From assembly GCF_006864455.1 (NCBI RefSeq), contig NZ_QHLK01000005.1, forward strand, positions 62,001-126,000: a stretch of 64,000 nucleotides of DNA. The letters run 5' to 3'. The notes under the pieces are model-generated. The model worked only from the letters and a program-made list of their open reading frames with translations. It made no database searches and was not told the DNA's origin. Position 1 is the first letter of the stretch. The number at the start of each line of letters is the position of its first letter. Source of the stretch: Campylobacter sp. MIT 97-5078. GTDB lineage: Bacteria; Campylobacterota; Campylobacteria; Campylobacterales; Campylobacteraceae. Shown piece by piece: positions 1 to 8,875 of the stretch. The position numbers and the translations under genes were made by a program.

Positions 1-525
1 GATGGCAAGTGTAATGATCCTGCTATAGGAACAACAAAAGCAACTCTTATGATGAATAAAAGTATGAGAGAGCTTATGGAAGCACAATTTGATGAAATCC
101 TTACAAATATTACCCAAAATACCCCACTTACAGCCGACAATAAGAGTTTTATTGAGGGTGCTCCTTTACCTGTGGCAGATGTGCTTAATCTTGCTTCAAC
201 AGGTAAAATTAGTTTTAAAACTAATACTCCTATTAGCGAATATATCGCCTTGCTTACTCTTAAAGCCTATATGGACGATTTGTATTTTGAGCTTAATCAA
301 ACTCTTGCTGCTTATCAAAATCAAAGCAAAAAGTTAGATAGAGAAGATGCTCAATTTATGAGAGAGATTGCAGTAGCTTCAATGGAATTTAATAATGCTG
401 TTCAAGGCAAATTAGCCCAAATAAGTGAAGAAATCGGTATAAATAGTGGCGTAACAGATCAAATCAAAAATATGCTCGTGCAAGGGCTTAGAACAAATCC
501 TTTAACCAATACAGGCAAAAATTAG
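1..525 (+). CDS. traH: TraH, C-terminal part (F-type conjugative pilus assembly)
   Basis: The reading frame is open from base 1, so this is the 3' end of a gene that starts outside the window; the internal ATG at 49 is not the true start. The visible part is helical, with a segment around SEYIALLTLKAYMDDLYFEL that resembles the C-terminal region of F-type TraH, a periplasmic/outer-membrane pilus assembly protein. Position supports the call: traN-like and traG genes follow on the same strand with 11 bp and 9 bp gaps, as in a traH-traG type operon. Identity rests on weak similarity plus context, so it is likely but not certain. Confidence 0.65.
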   Translation, partial: DGKCNDPAIGTTKATLMMNKSMRELMEAQFDEILTNITQNTPLTADNKSFIEGAPLPVADVLNLASTGKISFKTNTPISEYIALLTLKAYMDDLYFELNQTLAAYQNQSKKLDREDAQFMREIAVASMEFNNAVQGKLAQISEEIGINSGVTDQIKNMLVQGLRTNPLTNTGKN

Positions 526-536
526 GAGTATAAATT

Positions 537-1754
537 ATGAAAAAGACTTTATCTTTAATGCTTTGTTTCCTATCTTTTCTTTTAGCTACTGATACAAATG
601 ATGGTATAAGTTTTGGAGCAGATATTCTTAAGCATTTTAAAAGCAATATGAATACTACGATAAATAATCCCATTACAAATGGAAGTGCTATTACAAGCGT
701 TGATGGTAAAAGTAGTGGGAGTGCTAAGATAGTATGCGAAGAAGCAAAGAGTGCTGATTTTATAAGTTTTTCTTACAATATAGACTCAAGATCAAACATA
801 TAAATTAACATATCAATTGATGAGAATCTTGATAAAAGAAAAGATAGAAATTTTTATTTTTCTGATGTTAGCGGTATATGTGCCAATGGCGTTGTAACAA
901 CAACTTCTATAAGGCAGAAAGTGGGTAATGATGTTTTTGGTCGCCCTAAATATGTTTGGATTGATAAGATGGCTTATCATATTTGGCAGTATAATGGCTC
1001 TATTCTTTCTTTAAAAGAAGTTCAAAAAGAAGATTGTGGAGGTTGTTACTGTATCAACCAAAGTTGTGGTAATTTAGCTCATACTAATAAAGCTAAGATT
1101 TTGCAAGATATTGCTGCACCTATATCAAATCTTATCGCAAGTTCTACGCATTTTATCTTGTCTAAGGCTGAATTAAAAAGTGATATGCTTGTGTATAAGG
1201 GGCAAGATAGCTCAGCTTGTGATACAGCTTTAAATAAAGGTTCAAGTTATGTGCAAACAAATACAAATAGTGATTTAAAAGCTCTTGCTAATCAACAAAA
1301 AAGCTTACAAGCTCAAAGTGAAGATAGCGTGTATTCAGCCTTTAGTGAAGCATTTAATAATGATAATTCAGGGCTTGATACAAGCTTTAAACAAGAGTTA
1401 ATGAGTGAAGAAGCAAGTATTAAATCAAGTGCTAAAATGTCAGGTTCAAATTACTCTTATAGTGGTGGCAATGGTAGTATTCAGCTTGTAAATAACCCTG
1501 ATATGAAATTTTGTGAAGTTAGTGTGCCAAATACTGATACAACTATATTTAGTGATGGAACAAATAGAAAAAATGTTACAAGCAATGATATTGTTTATAA
1601 GGCTGAAATAAGAGAATGTAAGCAAGATACTTGTCCTATAAAACAAGGCGAAAAGCTTAAACACAAGTGCGGAAAAATTAATGATATGGGCGAAGTTTTA
1701 GCTTCTTTTTCAGCTGTTGAAGAAGTTTCAAAAGATAGCGTATGTCATAAATAA
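537..1754 (+). pseudogene. TraN N-terminal-like Cys-rich secreted protein, interrupted by one in-frame TAA
   Basis: Begins with a clear signal peptide (MKKTLSLMLCFLSFLLA). Codon 89 is TAA at 801-803, but the same frame stays open from 804 to the stop at 1754, giving a 405-codon unit with one nonsense codon. A GTG at 921 could restart translation and would give 277 residues. The part after the stop has cysteine clusters (DCGGCYCINQSCG, about residues 166-178) like those of the TraN N-terminal region. The next gene, 9 bp on, carries a typical TraN C-terminus, so traN seems to be split in two here. The stop is consistent with CAA to TAA; a sequencing error or readthrough cannot be excluded. Confidence 0.6.
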
Positions 1755-1763
1755 GGATAAAAA

Positions 1764-2951
1764 ATGAAAAGAATAACAATACAAACAATGCTTAGTGTAG
1801 TTTTTGCAAGTGTTTTTGCCCAAGCTGATATGCCTTGTTTTCATATAGGCACAGTTAAAGAGTTTGATGGGCATTATTACGCACAAAGTGCTAAAACTAT
1901 GATTTTTGAAGAAGCTTATAATTTAAGTAAGGACACCAACGCTTATTTGGCTGTGCCAAATACTAAAGAAGAAAATGCTTTCTTAAGCTCAATGATTGAT
2001 ATTGGTTCTAATGCTTTCATAGGTGTAGCAGATTTAAGCTATACGAATAATTATTGCTTTGAAAACAAGCAGTGTAGCTATGATGATGCACGCTTTAGAG
2101 ATATTAATAACGAGCCTTTGAGCTTTAAAAATTGGGAAGATAAACAGCCTGATAATCGAGCCAAAAATAATGATAATGGTATAGATAAGGACAAAGGCGA
2201 GCATTTTGTAATACTTTCAAGTTCATCTAAAAAGTGGAGTGATGTAAGCTCAACTGCAAAATATAAAGCTTTGTTTGAATTTGAAACTATGCCAAGTTGT
2301 TTTAATGCAGATAATTCTGGTTCAAGCCTAGATACTGAAAATAATAATACTTCAGGTGGTGGCAGTGATGAAGAAGAATTAGGCACGCCTCAAGGCTCTC
2401 AAGATGCCAACAATGATGGTTGGAATAGCGATGGTAGTTGTGGAGGACAAATTTATATCTTCAATGGCAAGGATAATCGTTGCAAAAGTTGGGATAGATT
2501 TGGAGGACTTGCAGGTGGAGGTTGTTGTGATAAAGACAAAGTCTTTTTAGGACTCGTATCTTGTTCTGAGGGAGAGAAAAAGCTTGCTAAAGACAATAGA
2601 GATAGAAAATGCGTTGAAGTTGGCGAATATTGCTCTAAAAGAAAGAGATTTATAGGGTGCATACAAAGAAGAAAATCGTTTTGTTGCTTTAATTCTAAAC
2701 TTGCAAGGATATTTCACGAGCAAGGGCGTCCCCAAATAGGTATGGGCTGGGGTAGCTCTGAAGCACCACAATGCAGAGGCTTTACCCCTGAAGAATTTCA
2801 AAAACTTGATTTTAGTGAGATTGATTTAAGTGAGTTTGTTGCTGATCTTATGGGTAGGATAAATGCAAATGATATTTCTAGTAAGTTTTCAGCTGATTCT
2901 TTGAAAATCAAAGACAAGGTTCAAGGCAATCTAAATAATATATCTAAATAA
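1764..2951 (+). CDS. traN: TraN-like mating-pair stabilisation protein with a C-type-lectin-like domain
   Basis: 395 residues with a signal peptide to about residue 21. Residues 24-175 look like a C-type lectin fold: a tyrosine-rich start, a helix, an FIG strand, then NWEDKQPDN (QPD at 128-130), GEHFVIL and a WSD (158-160) in place of the usual WND. A low-complexity S/G/D/E linker (about 181-222) follows. The rest is Cys-rich (227-340) and ends in CCFNSKLARI, GRPQ and CRGFTPEEFQKLDFSEIDLS, which I recognise as the F-family TraN C-terminus. TraN is an outer-membrane protein that stabilises mating pairs by contacting the recipient surface; the lectin-like part may do that here. The TraN call is strong, the lectin call good, and sugar binding is inferred. 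Confidence 0.85.
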   Translation: MKRITIQTMLSVVFASVFAQADMPCFHIGTVKEFDGHYYAQSAKTMIFEEAYNLSKDTNAYLAVPNTKEENAFLSSMIDIGSNAFIGVADLSYTNNYCFENKQCSYDDARFRDINNEPLSFKNWEDKQPDNRAKNNDNGIDKDKGEHFVILSSSSKKWSDVSSTAKYKALFEFETMPSCFNADNSGSSLDTENNNTSGGGSDEEELGTPQGSQDANNDGWNSDGSCGGQIYIFNGKDNRCKSWDRFGGLAGGGCCDKDKVFLGLVSCSEGEKKLAKDNRDRKCVEVGEYCSKRKRFIGCIQRRKSFCCFNSKLARIFHEQGRPQIGMGWGSSEAPQCRGFTPEEFQKLDFSEIDLSEFVADLMGRINANDISSKFSADSLKIKDKVQGNLNNISK

Positions 2952-2959
2952 GGATTACA

Positions 2960-5743
2960 ATGTTTAAAAAATTAATATTCTGCAATGCTTTATTGTTGTT
3001 TCCTGCAAGTGTATTTGCAGCGACAAACATTCCTGATTCCCAGCTTATCTACACTTGGGGCTATGGCAATATAATGAATGATATGCTTCAAGCAGTTAAA
3101 GGTATGACAACTGAGGCTGATTATATCATCAAAGCTGCAATGACTATAGCCTTTTTCATTTTTGCTATACAAAAAGCTATGGGCGATAGGACAAGTCCTA
3201 TCTTTGAATTTGGTAAATTTTTACTTCTTTATGCTGTGGTATATTTTTTCTTTTTAAGTCCTGCAAATACCTCTAAAAATCAATTTATGATTCACGATGA
3301 AGTTACAAATAAAGATTATGTTGTTTCTCGTGTGCCAATGGGTATAGGCTATACTTTATCTTTAATGAGTCGATTTGAAAAGGTTTTGCTTGATGGAATG
3401 GAAAAACATTTTTCAACGCCTGATTCTACAGCGTATTCTCAAGCAGGATTAGGTTTTTCATTAAATGCTATGATGGATTTACCAACTTTGAGAATTCAAA
3501 AAACAAATCCTGATGTGCAACTCAATATAAATGCCTATGTAAAAAATTGCTTACAATACGATACTTTAAGTGGTAAAATTTCTATAAATGATATACATAC
3601 AAGTGATGAATTAATCAATGTTCTTTTCCCAACTACAAATTCTAAACTCACAGTTTATTATGAAAACAATAACGGACAAATGAATGATAGCCTTATTTCT
3701 TGTGGAGAATCAGCTCAAAATTTAAAAAGAGACATAGCTCAAGTTGCTGGAGCTAGAGAAGCAGTTGAGGCTCATATTGCTAATGTAGGCACAGTAACTG
3801 AATGGAGGAATAAATTCAATGGTGTATCACAAATTTATTTTGGGCAAGCAAAAGGTGCAAGGGAGCAAATTCAACAAATGGTGCTTATTAATGCCCTTGA
3901 TGATGGCATTAATAATACAGCAAGTGTTTTAGGAATTGATCCAAATTCATTAGCGGCTAATGCAGCTGTTGCAGAACAAAGTTATGTTACAGGCATGCAA
4001 GCTCAAGGCAAACTTGCTCAAACCTATCTGCCTATAGCTAAAGCTTATCTTACAGCTATTATCGTAGGACTTTCTTGGCTTATGGCGATTTTATCTATAA
4101 TGTTTGGCTCATATCAATATATAAAAATGTTTTTTGTTTTATGTTTATCTTTAGTGCTTTGGACACCAATATTAAGCATTATTAACTATCTTAATGATTT
4201 AACCTTGCAACATACTTTCGCCTTTGTCAATGCTGGAGTAGGGGCTATTACTTATGCAAATTATCAAGAAGTGTTTCAAGCTGTAACTTCACATTCAAGC
4301 TACCTTAAATACCTCGTAATGCTAACTCCTTTATTAGCTTTTTCTCTAGCAAAAGGCTCTGAAATGGGCTTTGTATCTTTAGCTTCAGGCTTAAGCCAAC
4401 AACTAGCAGGCAGTGCAAGATCAGCAAGTAGCTTTTCTACTCAACAAGGACTTTCTACAAGAAGTGAGATAAGTTCTGCTGATGGTTCTATGACAAGCTC
4501 TCTTTATGCTGGGAGGAAAGAAGATGTGTATGCAAGCGATACAGGCGGTTCTTTTGTGCAAATGTCAAATGTAAGTAATTTGGGTGGATATGGAGCTAAT
4601 GCTAGTGTGTCAACTGTCGCAAATTCAAAAGGCGTTTTAAATTCAGATGGTAGTGTTGGGCTTGGAGATGTATCAACAATAAGCACTTCTGCAATGAATT
4701 CTGAAAGTCAAACTAGGCTTTCTAGTATTACAAATTCTGCTAATAGTTATTTTTCTACCGATGAGGGGCGACAGTTTTTATCAGATTTTATGTCCTCTAC
4801 AGGTAGTTCTAGTAGTAGAGCAAAAGGATTTGGTTTTGGGGATAATACAAGTATCCAAAGCACAGAAAGCAGTAGTAGTGGAAAAGGTGATTCTACCACT
4901 TATCACGATCAAACAAATGTTAATACAGCTTTCAGTGGAGGTGTAGGTATAAATCCAAAAGGAGATAGAGGGGCTTCTGGTGCAAATGTAGGTATTAATG
5001 GCTCAATTAATGAATCAATGGGCAAAAATATACAAAATACAGAGAATGTTTCGGAAAACAACACTCATAGTGGAGGTAAAAGCTATACTTATACCGAGAA
5101 TGATGTAGCGAATTTAATGCAAGATAAAGCATTTAGAGCAGCATTTGGCAATCATCTTTCCACAAGCGAATCAAAAGGTGCTCAAGAACTAAAAAGCCAA
5201 TTGGATAGTTTTACTGCATTAGAAAGCTTTTCTAAACAATATGGCACAAATACAGAAACACAAATGGTGCAAAATTATATGAATGAACATAATCTTCAAG
5301 GAAATCAAGGCTTAGCTCAAGCTTTAGTTGCTTTAGAGCAAGCAGGTGCTAGAGGAGATTTTGAGACATTGGGACATTATGCTGGTATGAAAAACAATGA
5401 AAGCATTAATGCTAGCGGACTTGAAAAACCTGATATGAAAAATCATCTCAACTATGACAAGGTAGCAGGAGAATATAGTCAAAATGCTGGAAGTGCTAAA
5501 TTTCAATCAAGTTTTGGTGTGGATAAAAATGGTAATATTGTTCAAGGGGCATTGACAAGGGAACACTCCCAAAATTCCGATGATATAGCTTTTCAAAATG
5601 GCGGAAAGGCTGCAAATCTATCTAACTTAGGCGGAAAGACAGATACAGCTGCACAATTTAAAGATATTGGCAGTCAAAAATCTATTGGTGCTGGTAGAAG
5701 TTCATTCAGCACAGGAAAAAATTTAGATAGAGGGATATTTTGA
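2960..5743 (+). CDS. traG: TraG-like mating-pair stabilisation / pilus assembly protein
   Basis: 927 residues, close to the 938 of F TraG. It has a signal-like N-terminus, a membrane segment at about 58-75, another at about 85-102, and a cluster of hydrophobic segments at about 355-470. The N-terminal region (TWGYGNIM, AMTIAFFIFAIQKAMGD) matches the TraG_N family. The long C-terminal part (about 480-927) is rich in S, G, N and Q, as in the periplasmic arm of F TraG that acts in mating-pair stabilisation and entry exclusion. It is last in the traH-traN-traG group and is followed directly by a hairpin terminator. Confidence 0.85.
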   Translation: MFKKLIFCNALLLFPASVFAATNIPDSQLIYTWGYGNIMNDMLQAVKGMTTEADYIIKAAMTIAFFIFAIQKAMGDRTSPIFEFGKFLLLYAVVYFFFLSPANTSKNQFMIHDEVTNKDYVVSRVPMGIGYTLSLMSRFEKVLLDGMEKHFSTPDSTAYSQAGLGFSLNAMMDLPTLRIQKTNPDVQLNINAYVKNCLQYDTLSGKISINDIHTSDELINVLFPTTNSKLTVYYENNNGQMNDSLISCGESAQNLKRDIAQVAGAREAVEAHIANVGTVTEWRNKFNGVSQIYFGQAKGAREQIQQMVLINALDDGINNTASVLGIDPNSLAANAAVAEQSYVTGMQAQGKLAQTYLPIAKAYLTAIIVGLSWLMAILSIMFGSYQYIKMFFVLCLSLVLWTPILSIINYLNDLTLQHTFAFVNAGVGAITYANYQEVFQAVTSHSSYLKYLVMLTPLLAFSLAKGSEMGFVSLASGLSQQLAGSARSASSFSTQQGLSTRSEISSADGSMTSSLYAGRKEDVYASDTGGSFVQMSNVSNLGGYGANASVSTVANSKGVLNSDGSVGLGDVSTISTSAMNSESQTRLSSITNSANSYFSTDEGRQFLSDFMSSTGSSSSRAKGFGFGDNTSIQSTESSSSGKGDSTTYHDQTNVNTAFSGGVGINPKGDRGASGANVGINGSINESMGKNIQNTENVSENNTHSGGKSYTYTENDVANLMQDKAFRAAFGNHLSTSESKGAQELKSQLDSFTALESFSKQYGTNTETQMVQNYMNEHNLQGNQGLAQALVALEQAGARGDFETLGHYAGMKNNESINASGLEKPDMKNHLNYDKVAGEYSQNAGSAKFQSSFGVDKNGNIVQGALTREHSQNSDDIAFQNGGKAANLSNLGGKTDTAAQFKDIGSQKSIGAGRSSFSTGKNLDRGIF

Positions 5744-5774
5744 TTTATAGTGCCTTATTGGGAGGCATTATAAA
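5744..5774. terminator. Bidirectional hairpin terminator after traG
   Basis: TTTATAGTGCCT (5744-5755) pairs with AGGCATTATAAA (5763-5774), a near-perfect stem lying between the converging traG and 5768-6133 genes. It overlaps the stop region of the minus-strand gene. There is no strong U-tract, so efficiency is unknown. Confidence 0.6.
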
Positions 5775-6133
5775 TCAATGGTAGGATTTTTAAAAATATA
5801 ATTGGGGTTTATTGGATTATATACATTGTGTGGACTTGAAATATCTTTGCCATATGGATTTAAACGATCTTGTTCAGAAGCGAAATAATCGTCTAGTGTA
5901 TTATCATTACTATGGTTATTCCTTGCAATAGTGGTGCCATATTTTACATATGCAAGAAAATAAAAAACAATAATAGCTACAATAAGTCCAATGGTAGTAG
6001 CAATTAAAACTTGATAAAAATCTTTAAGTTGATTATAATCATAGTTTATATAAAAACCATAACCTATAAAAACACTCCAGATTATTATAGGTAAAATTAA
6101 CAATTTGCATAATCTTTTTCTCATTTCAAGCAC
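5768..6133 (-). CDS. Small two-segment membrane protein, unknown function
   Basis: 121 residues with two hydrophobic segments (about 13-29 and 38-62), then a polar tail rich in N, D and P. Its start overlaps the end of the upstream 6121-6537 gene by 13 bp, so the two are probably co-transcribed. It sits between the converging conjugation groups. I recognise no family. Confidence 0.6.
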   Translation of the reverse strand: MLEMRKRLCKLLILPIIIWSVFIGYGFYINYDYNQLKDFYQVLIATTIGLIVAIIVFYFLAYVKYGTTIARNNHSNDNTLDDYFASEQDRLNPYGKDISSPHNVYNPINPNYIFKNPTIDL

Positions 6134-6537
6134 CTTGTTTTACCAATTTGGGATAAGTAAAGGCAATTTAATGTTTGCCAATCATCTTTATTACTCAGTT
6201 CCACAATTTTTTTGAGCCCTTGTTCCATTGCCTGATTGTTTGGTTCTTTATAACCCATTTCAAAGGAGGCACTTGCTGCTATTTTAGCTAAAATATCTTT
6301 TTCTTTTTTTGAGCTCCAAACAAAAGAATAATTATCCACTACATATTGACTACCTTTTTCAGCATTCAATTTTTTGATAAGAGTTATACATTCTGTCATT
6401 TTTTGTCTTGTGGGCTTGTTGTTTGTATCCCTAGCCATACAAGTTAGAACATATCTTTCATTGACTTCTTGAGCTTGTGTAAAAGTAGTAAAAATTAAAG
6501 TTGCGAGTAAAATATTTAATTTTAAATTCATCTGCAA
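6121..6537 (-). CDS. Small secreted Cys-containing protein, unknown function
   Basis: 138 residues, starting with a signal peptide (LNILLATLIFTTFTQAQ). The mature part holds four cysteines (about 33, 50, 124 and 136), enough for two disulphides, which fits a periplasmic protein in an element that also encodes a periplasmic thioredoxin. It overlaps the small membrane-protein gene downstream. No family is recognised. Co-location with conjugation genes suggests, but does not show, a role in transfer or exclusion. Confidence 0.6.
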   Translation of the reverse strand: MQMNLKLNILLATLIFTTFTQAQEVNERYVLTCMARDTNNKPTRQKMTECITLIKKLNAEKGSQYVVDNYSFVWSSKKEKDILAKIAASASFEMGYKEPNNQAMEQGLKKIVELSNKDDWQTLNCLYLSQIGKTRCLK

Positions 6538-6616
6538 ACTCCTATATTTTCATTATTTTAATGATGATATTATAGCATAAAAATGTTAAAAAGTCAATGA
6601 TATATAATAAGAAGTA

Positions 6617-7006
6617 TCAATTTACCATTTTATAATTTGAAATAAAATCATTTAAAATTTTATTCAAGTCATCTTTTGAAATAGTATTGTCAGCTACACC
6701 TACGACAATATCCTCCATAATTTCGGCAAATTTATCATTATATTTATCATCTAAATCTAAAAAGTGCATTCCTAAAAATATAGCAGTTCTTTTATTTCCA
6801 TCTAAGAATGGGTGGAATTTTATACAAGCAAACATTAAATGAGTGATTTTATCAGCAATGGTTGGATAGTATTTATCATTTTTTATGTGCTCCAAAGCAC
6901 TTGTTAAGTAAGAAATTTGTGTATCATTGTAACCACTAAGCCCACCTATCGTTTCAATGATTTTTTCGTGAATGGCAATAGCTTCGTCAATTTCTATATA
7001 CTTCAT
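6617..7006 (-). CDS. doc: Doc/Fic-family toxin (death-on-curing)
   Basis: 129 residues with the Doc signature HPFLDGNKRTA at residues 65-75; the His, Asn, Lys and Arg match the Fic/Doc catalytic loop. Family members modify translation factors (Doc phosphorylates EF-Tu; Fic enzymes add AMP). The length matches P1 Doc (126). Its ATG overlaps the TGA of a 49-residue upstream ORF (7003-7152) by 4 bp, the usual antitoxin-first arrangement. It likely stabilises the element. Confidence 0.85.
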   Translation of the reverse strand: MKYIEIDEAIAIHEKIIETIGGLSGYNDTQISYLTSALEHIKNDKYYPTIADKITHLMFACIKFHPFLDGNKRTAIFLGMHFLDLDDKYNDKFAEIMEDIVVGVADNTISKDDLNKILNDFISNYKMVN

Positions 7007-7152
7007 TTATCTTTTAATCTTTGAAATACAGCCTTAATTTGTGGTTTTTCAAGTTCTTTTGCCATCTTTTCCATAGTTTTTTTAACAGCTTCTCTTTCGG
7101 CAATGTATGCTTTGCTTTGTTTTTGAGTGGCTTCTTGTCTTATTGTTTGCAT
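7003..7152 (-). CDS. Small antitoxin partner of Doc (49 aa)
   Basis: This short ORF starts MQTIRQEATQKQSKAYI and ends FQRLKDK, with stop TGA at 7005-7003 overlapping the toxin ATG. An AAAGGA ribosome-binding site precedes the ATG by 6 bp. It is highly charged and predicted helical. The antitoxin role is inferred from overlap and order. It is shorter than Phd (73 aa) and I cannot see a Phd DNA-binding fold, so it may lack autoregulation. Confidence 0.7.
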   Translation of the reverse strand: MQTIRQEATQKQSKAYIAEREAVKKTMEKMAKELEKPQIKAVFQRLKDK

Positions 7153-7403
7153 TGTAAAATCCTTTGGTTTTAGATGAGTGTTGTTTTATATGTTTGTTAT
7201 TGATTAAATTTGCTTTGAAGCTTTATATTTTCATCGTTTTAGCTATAGCATTGTAGCATAAAAGCGTTAATAAAGTCAATATACAAAAACTTATTTATTT
7301 TTAAGTTTATTTAAAGTATGATTTCTTATCAAGACACCGAAAAGATGCCTTAAATGGCATTTGTATACCGAGTGCTATGGTTGCCTATTGTTGGTGGGCT
7401 GTA

Positions 7404-7479
7404 AAAGGGTTATCTTAATCTTCCCCATTACTGCATATTCTTAATCCGATGCAGTGGGGATTAGGGTAACCCTTTTTTT
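7404..7479 (+). terminator. Long imperfect hairpin with U-tract (terminator or small structured RNA)
   Basis: AAAGGGTTA near 7404 pairs with TAACCCTTTT near 7468-7475, a TTCCCC block pairs with GGGGA, and ACTGCAT (about 7430-7436) pairs with ATGCAGT (about 7449-7455). A T7 run ends it. The stem is longer than an ordinary terminator. No intact plus-strand gene lies just upstream, so it could end a small RNA or shield the NYN gene that follows. Confidence 0.55.
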
Positions 7480-7496
7480 ATGCTTTGGGAAGAACT

Positions 7497-8100
7497 ATGA
7501 AGAAAAAAACTTGCAATTTTTATTGATTGGGAAAATTTAAGATTAGATATTCAAAAAATACAAAGAAGAAATAGAGATATACAGTTTAATTATAACGATG
7601 TAGATCAAGTCGTTAGTTTAATTCATAAATTTGTGAATGAAGATGAAGAGATTTACAGAATTTCTTTTATACTGCCCAGCCCTTAATGTGTTTGCGTTTT
7701 GTTGAAGCTCATAAGATTGCTTCAGCCTTTTTGGTGGAATCAAAAGTATGATTTTTTTATCTGGAAAAAGTTGTTTAAATCTTACAATAGTAGAATTTAA
7801 ATCAGTATCAGCTGTTACCAAAAAAACTTTATCCATTCTATCTAAGAAAGCATCTTCTAAAATTTGTATAGCTATATTGACATCACTTTCTTTCTCTTCG
7901 CAGGTATCATATTGCTGATCACATTTTCCGTATCTAGGTTTTTTCTTTTTAAATTTGCCTAATATTACTTTTGTTTTTGATAATTGTTCTAATGCTTGTG
8001 TATAAAGCTGATGCTTAGCTTTTTTATGAGGATTAAAATTTGTATAAGCACTAATTAAAATTCGGATTGTTCAGATATTTTATTGCATAATAAAGATTAA
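7497..8100 (+). pseudogene. NYN-domain (LabA-like) nuclease gene broken by an internal inversion and a frameshift
   Basis: The plus-strand N-terminal part (7504-7663) encodes KKLAIFIDWENLRLDI, a typical NYN start, but its ATG (7497) is one base out of frame because of an A7 run at 7503-7509 where A6 would fit. The C-terminal half lies on the minus strand (about 8060 down to 7661) and reads VFLVTADTDLNSTIVRF and IILLIPP, a NYN core with catalytic acidic residues. Turning 7661-8060 around rejoins one continuous frame that ends at the TAA at 8098-8100. The breakpoints carry GAATTT (7658-7663) and AAATTC (8058-8063), a 6-bp inverted repeat. NYN proteins are PIN-like RNases; this copy is dead as it stands. 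Confidence 0.75.
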
Positions 8101-8139
8101 AACCATCTATGTAGGCATTAACACGACGCATAAGAAGTC

Positions 8140-8170
8140 CAAAAAATAAAGGTCCACCCAAAATGGGTGG
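8140..8170 (-). terminator. Terminator of the traF-thioredoxin operon
   Basis: Read on the minus strand, CCACCC-ATTTT-GGGTGG (8170-8154) is followed by ACC and a T-rich tail (TTTATTTTTT). It lies about 80 bp beyond the last gene of the minus-strand transfer operon. An outer inverted repeat, AAACCATC/GATGGTTT (8100-8107 / 8195-8202), encloses it. Confidence 0.6.
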
Positions 8171-8249
8171 CTATTACCATATAGATAATAGGTGGATGGT
8201 TTAATTATATCTTATTTTATTTAGTAAACAAGTATAGATATTAAAAAAA

Positions 8250-8675
8250 TTAAAACCCAAGCCTTTGTTTCTTATATTCCTCCAAGCCTTTAATAAGCCC
8301 TAAAAACATATTTGAATCAATAGCTCCCTCAATAGGTTGTCCTATAACTTTACCTGTTGGAGTAAGTACGTAAGTTGTTGGAGTTACTCCATTAAAAAGC
8401 AAATCTCTTGGTATCACTCCATCATCTGCATTTAAATTTGTGGTAGCTACTATGAAATTTTCATCTAAATAACTTAATAAGGCTTGATTGCTTGATATAT
8501 CATTCATTAGCTTGTGGCAAAACTGACAAGTATCGCTTAAAACAAAGAATATCATTAATTTAGCTTCACTTTGTGCTTGTATAGCCGCATCGTATATGTT
8601 GTCATAAGTTTTTGCGTTTAAATTTAAAAAACACAACATAAGAACTGCAAAGATGGCTAGTGTTCTCTTTTTCAT
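8250..8675 (-). CDS. Periplasmic thioredoxin-fold protein
   Basis: 141 residues: signal peptide to about 21, then a thioredoxin-like fold with a CQFC active site (C50-C53) and a cis-proline loop GVTPTTYV. It belongs to the SoxW/DsbD-gamma-like group of single-domain thioredoxins. It is last in the minus-strand transfer operon (gap of 2 bp to the upstream ORF). F-type systems often carry TrbB or DsbC-like enzymes to form disulphides in TraN, TraU and others; the Cys-rich TraN and TraU here make that role likely. Confidence 0.75.
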   Translation of the reverse strand: MKKRTLAIFAVLMLCFLNLNAKTYDNIYDAAIQAQSEAKLMIFFVLSDTCQFCHKLMNDISSNQALLSYLDENFIVATTNLNADDGVIPRDLLFNGVTPTTYVLTPTGKVIGQPIEGAIDSNMFLGLIKGLEEYKKQRLGF

Positions 8676-8677
8676 AT

Positions 8678-8863
8678 TTATCTTCCCTCTTTGGTGTGGT
8701 TCTTTTTAAATTTTGACACAATTTTATCTAGTAAATATGCCTTTGAACTCTTGCGAGGTTGCTCATCGGTTATCTCATTCAAGGACTTTTCTATTTGCCT
8801 TTCTACTTGCTTAAAACCTATTTTGAGATTTGTAAAAAACTTTGCAAATTTTTCTTTTAGCAT
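8678..8863 (-). CDS. Small basic protein, unknown function
   Basis: 61 residues, strongly basic and helical, no signal peptide or membrane segment. It is packed between trbC (12 bp) and the thioredoxin gene (2 bp), so it is probably a real operon member. No family is recognised. Confidence 0.5.
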   Translation of the reverse strand: MLKEKFAKFFTNLKIGFKQVERQIEKSLNEITDEQPRKSSKAYLLDKIVSKFKKNHTKEGR

Positions 8864-8875
8864 TTTTCTTTCCTT

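Noticed and set aside
8100-8202. Small insertion sequence or MITE around the CCACCC hairpin
   Set aside because: No target-site duplication or terminal repeats beyond the 8-bp outer stem; better explained as an operon terminator.
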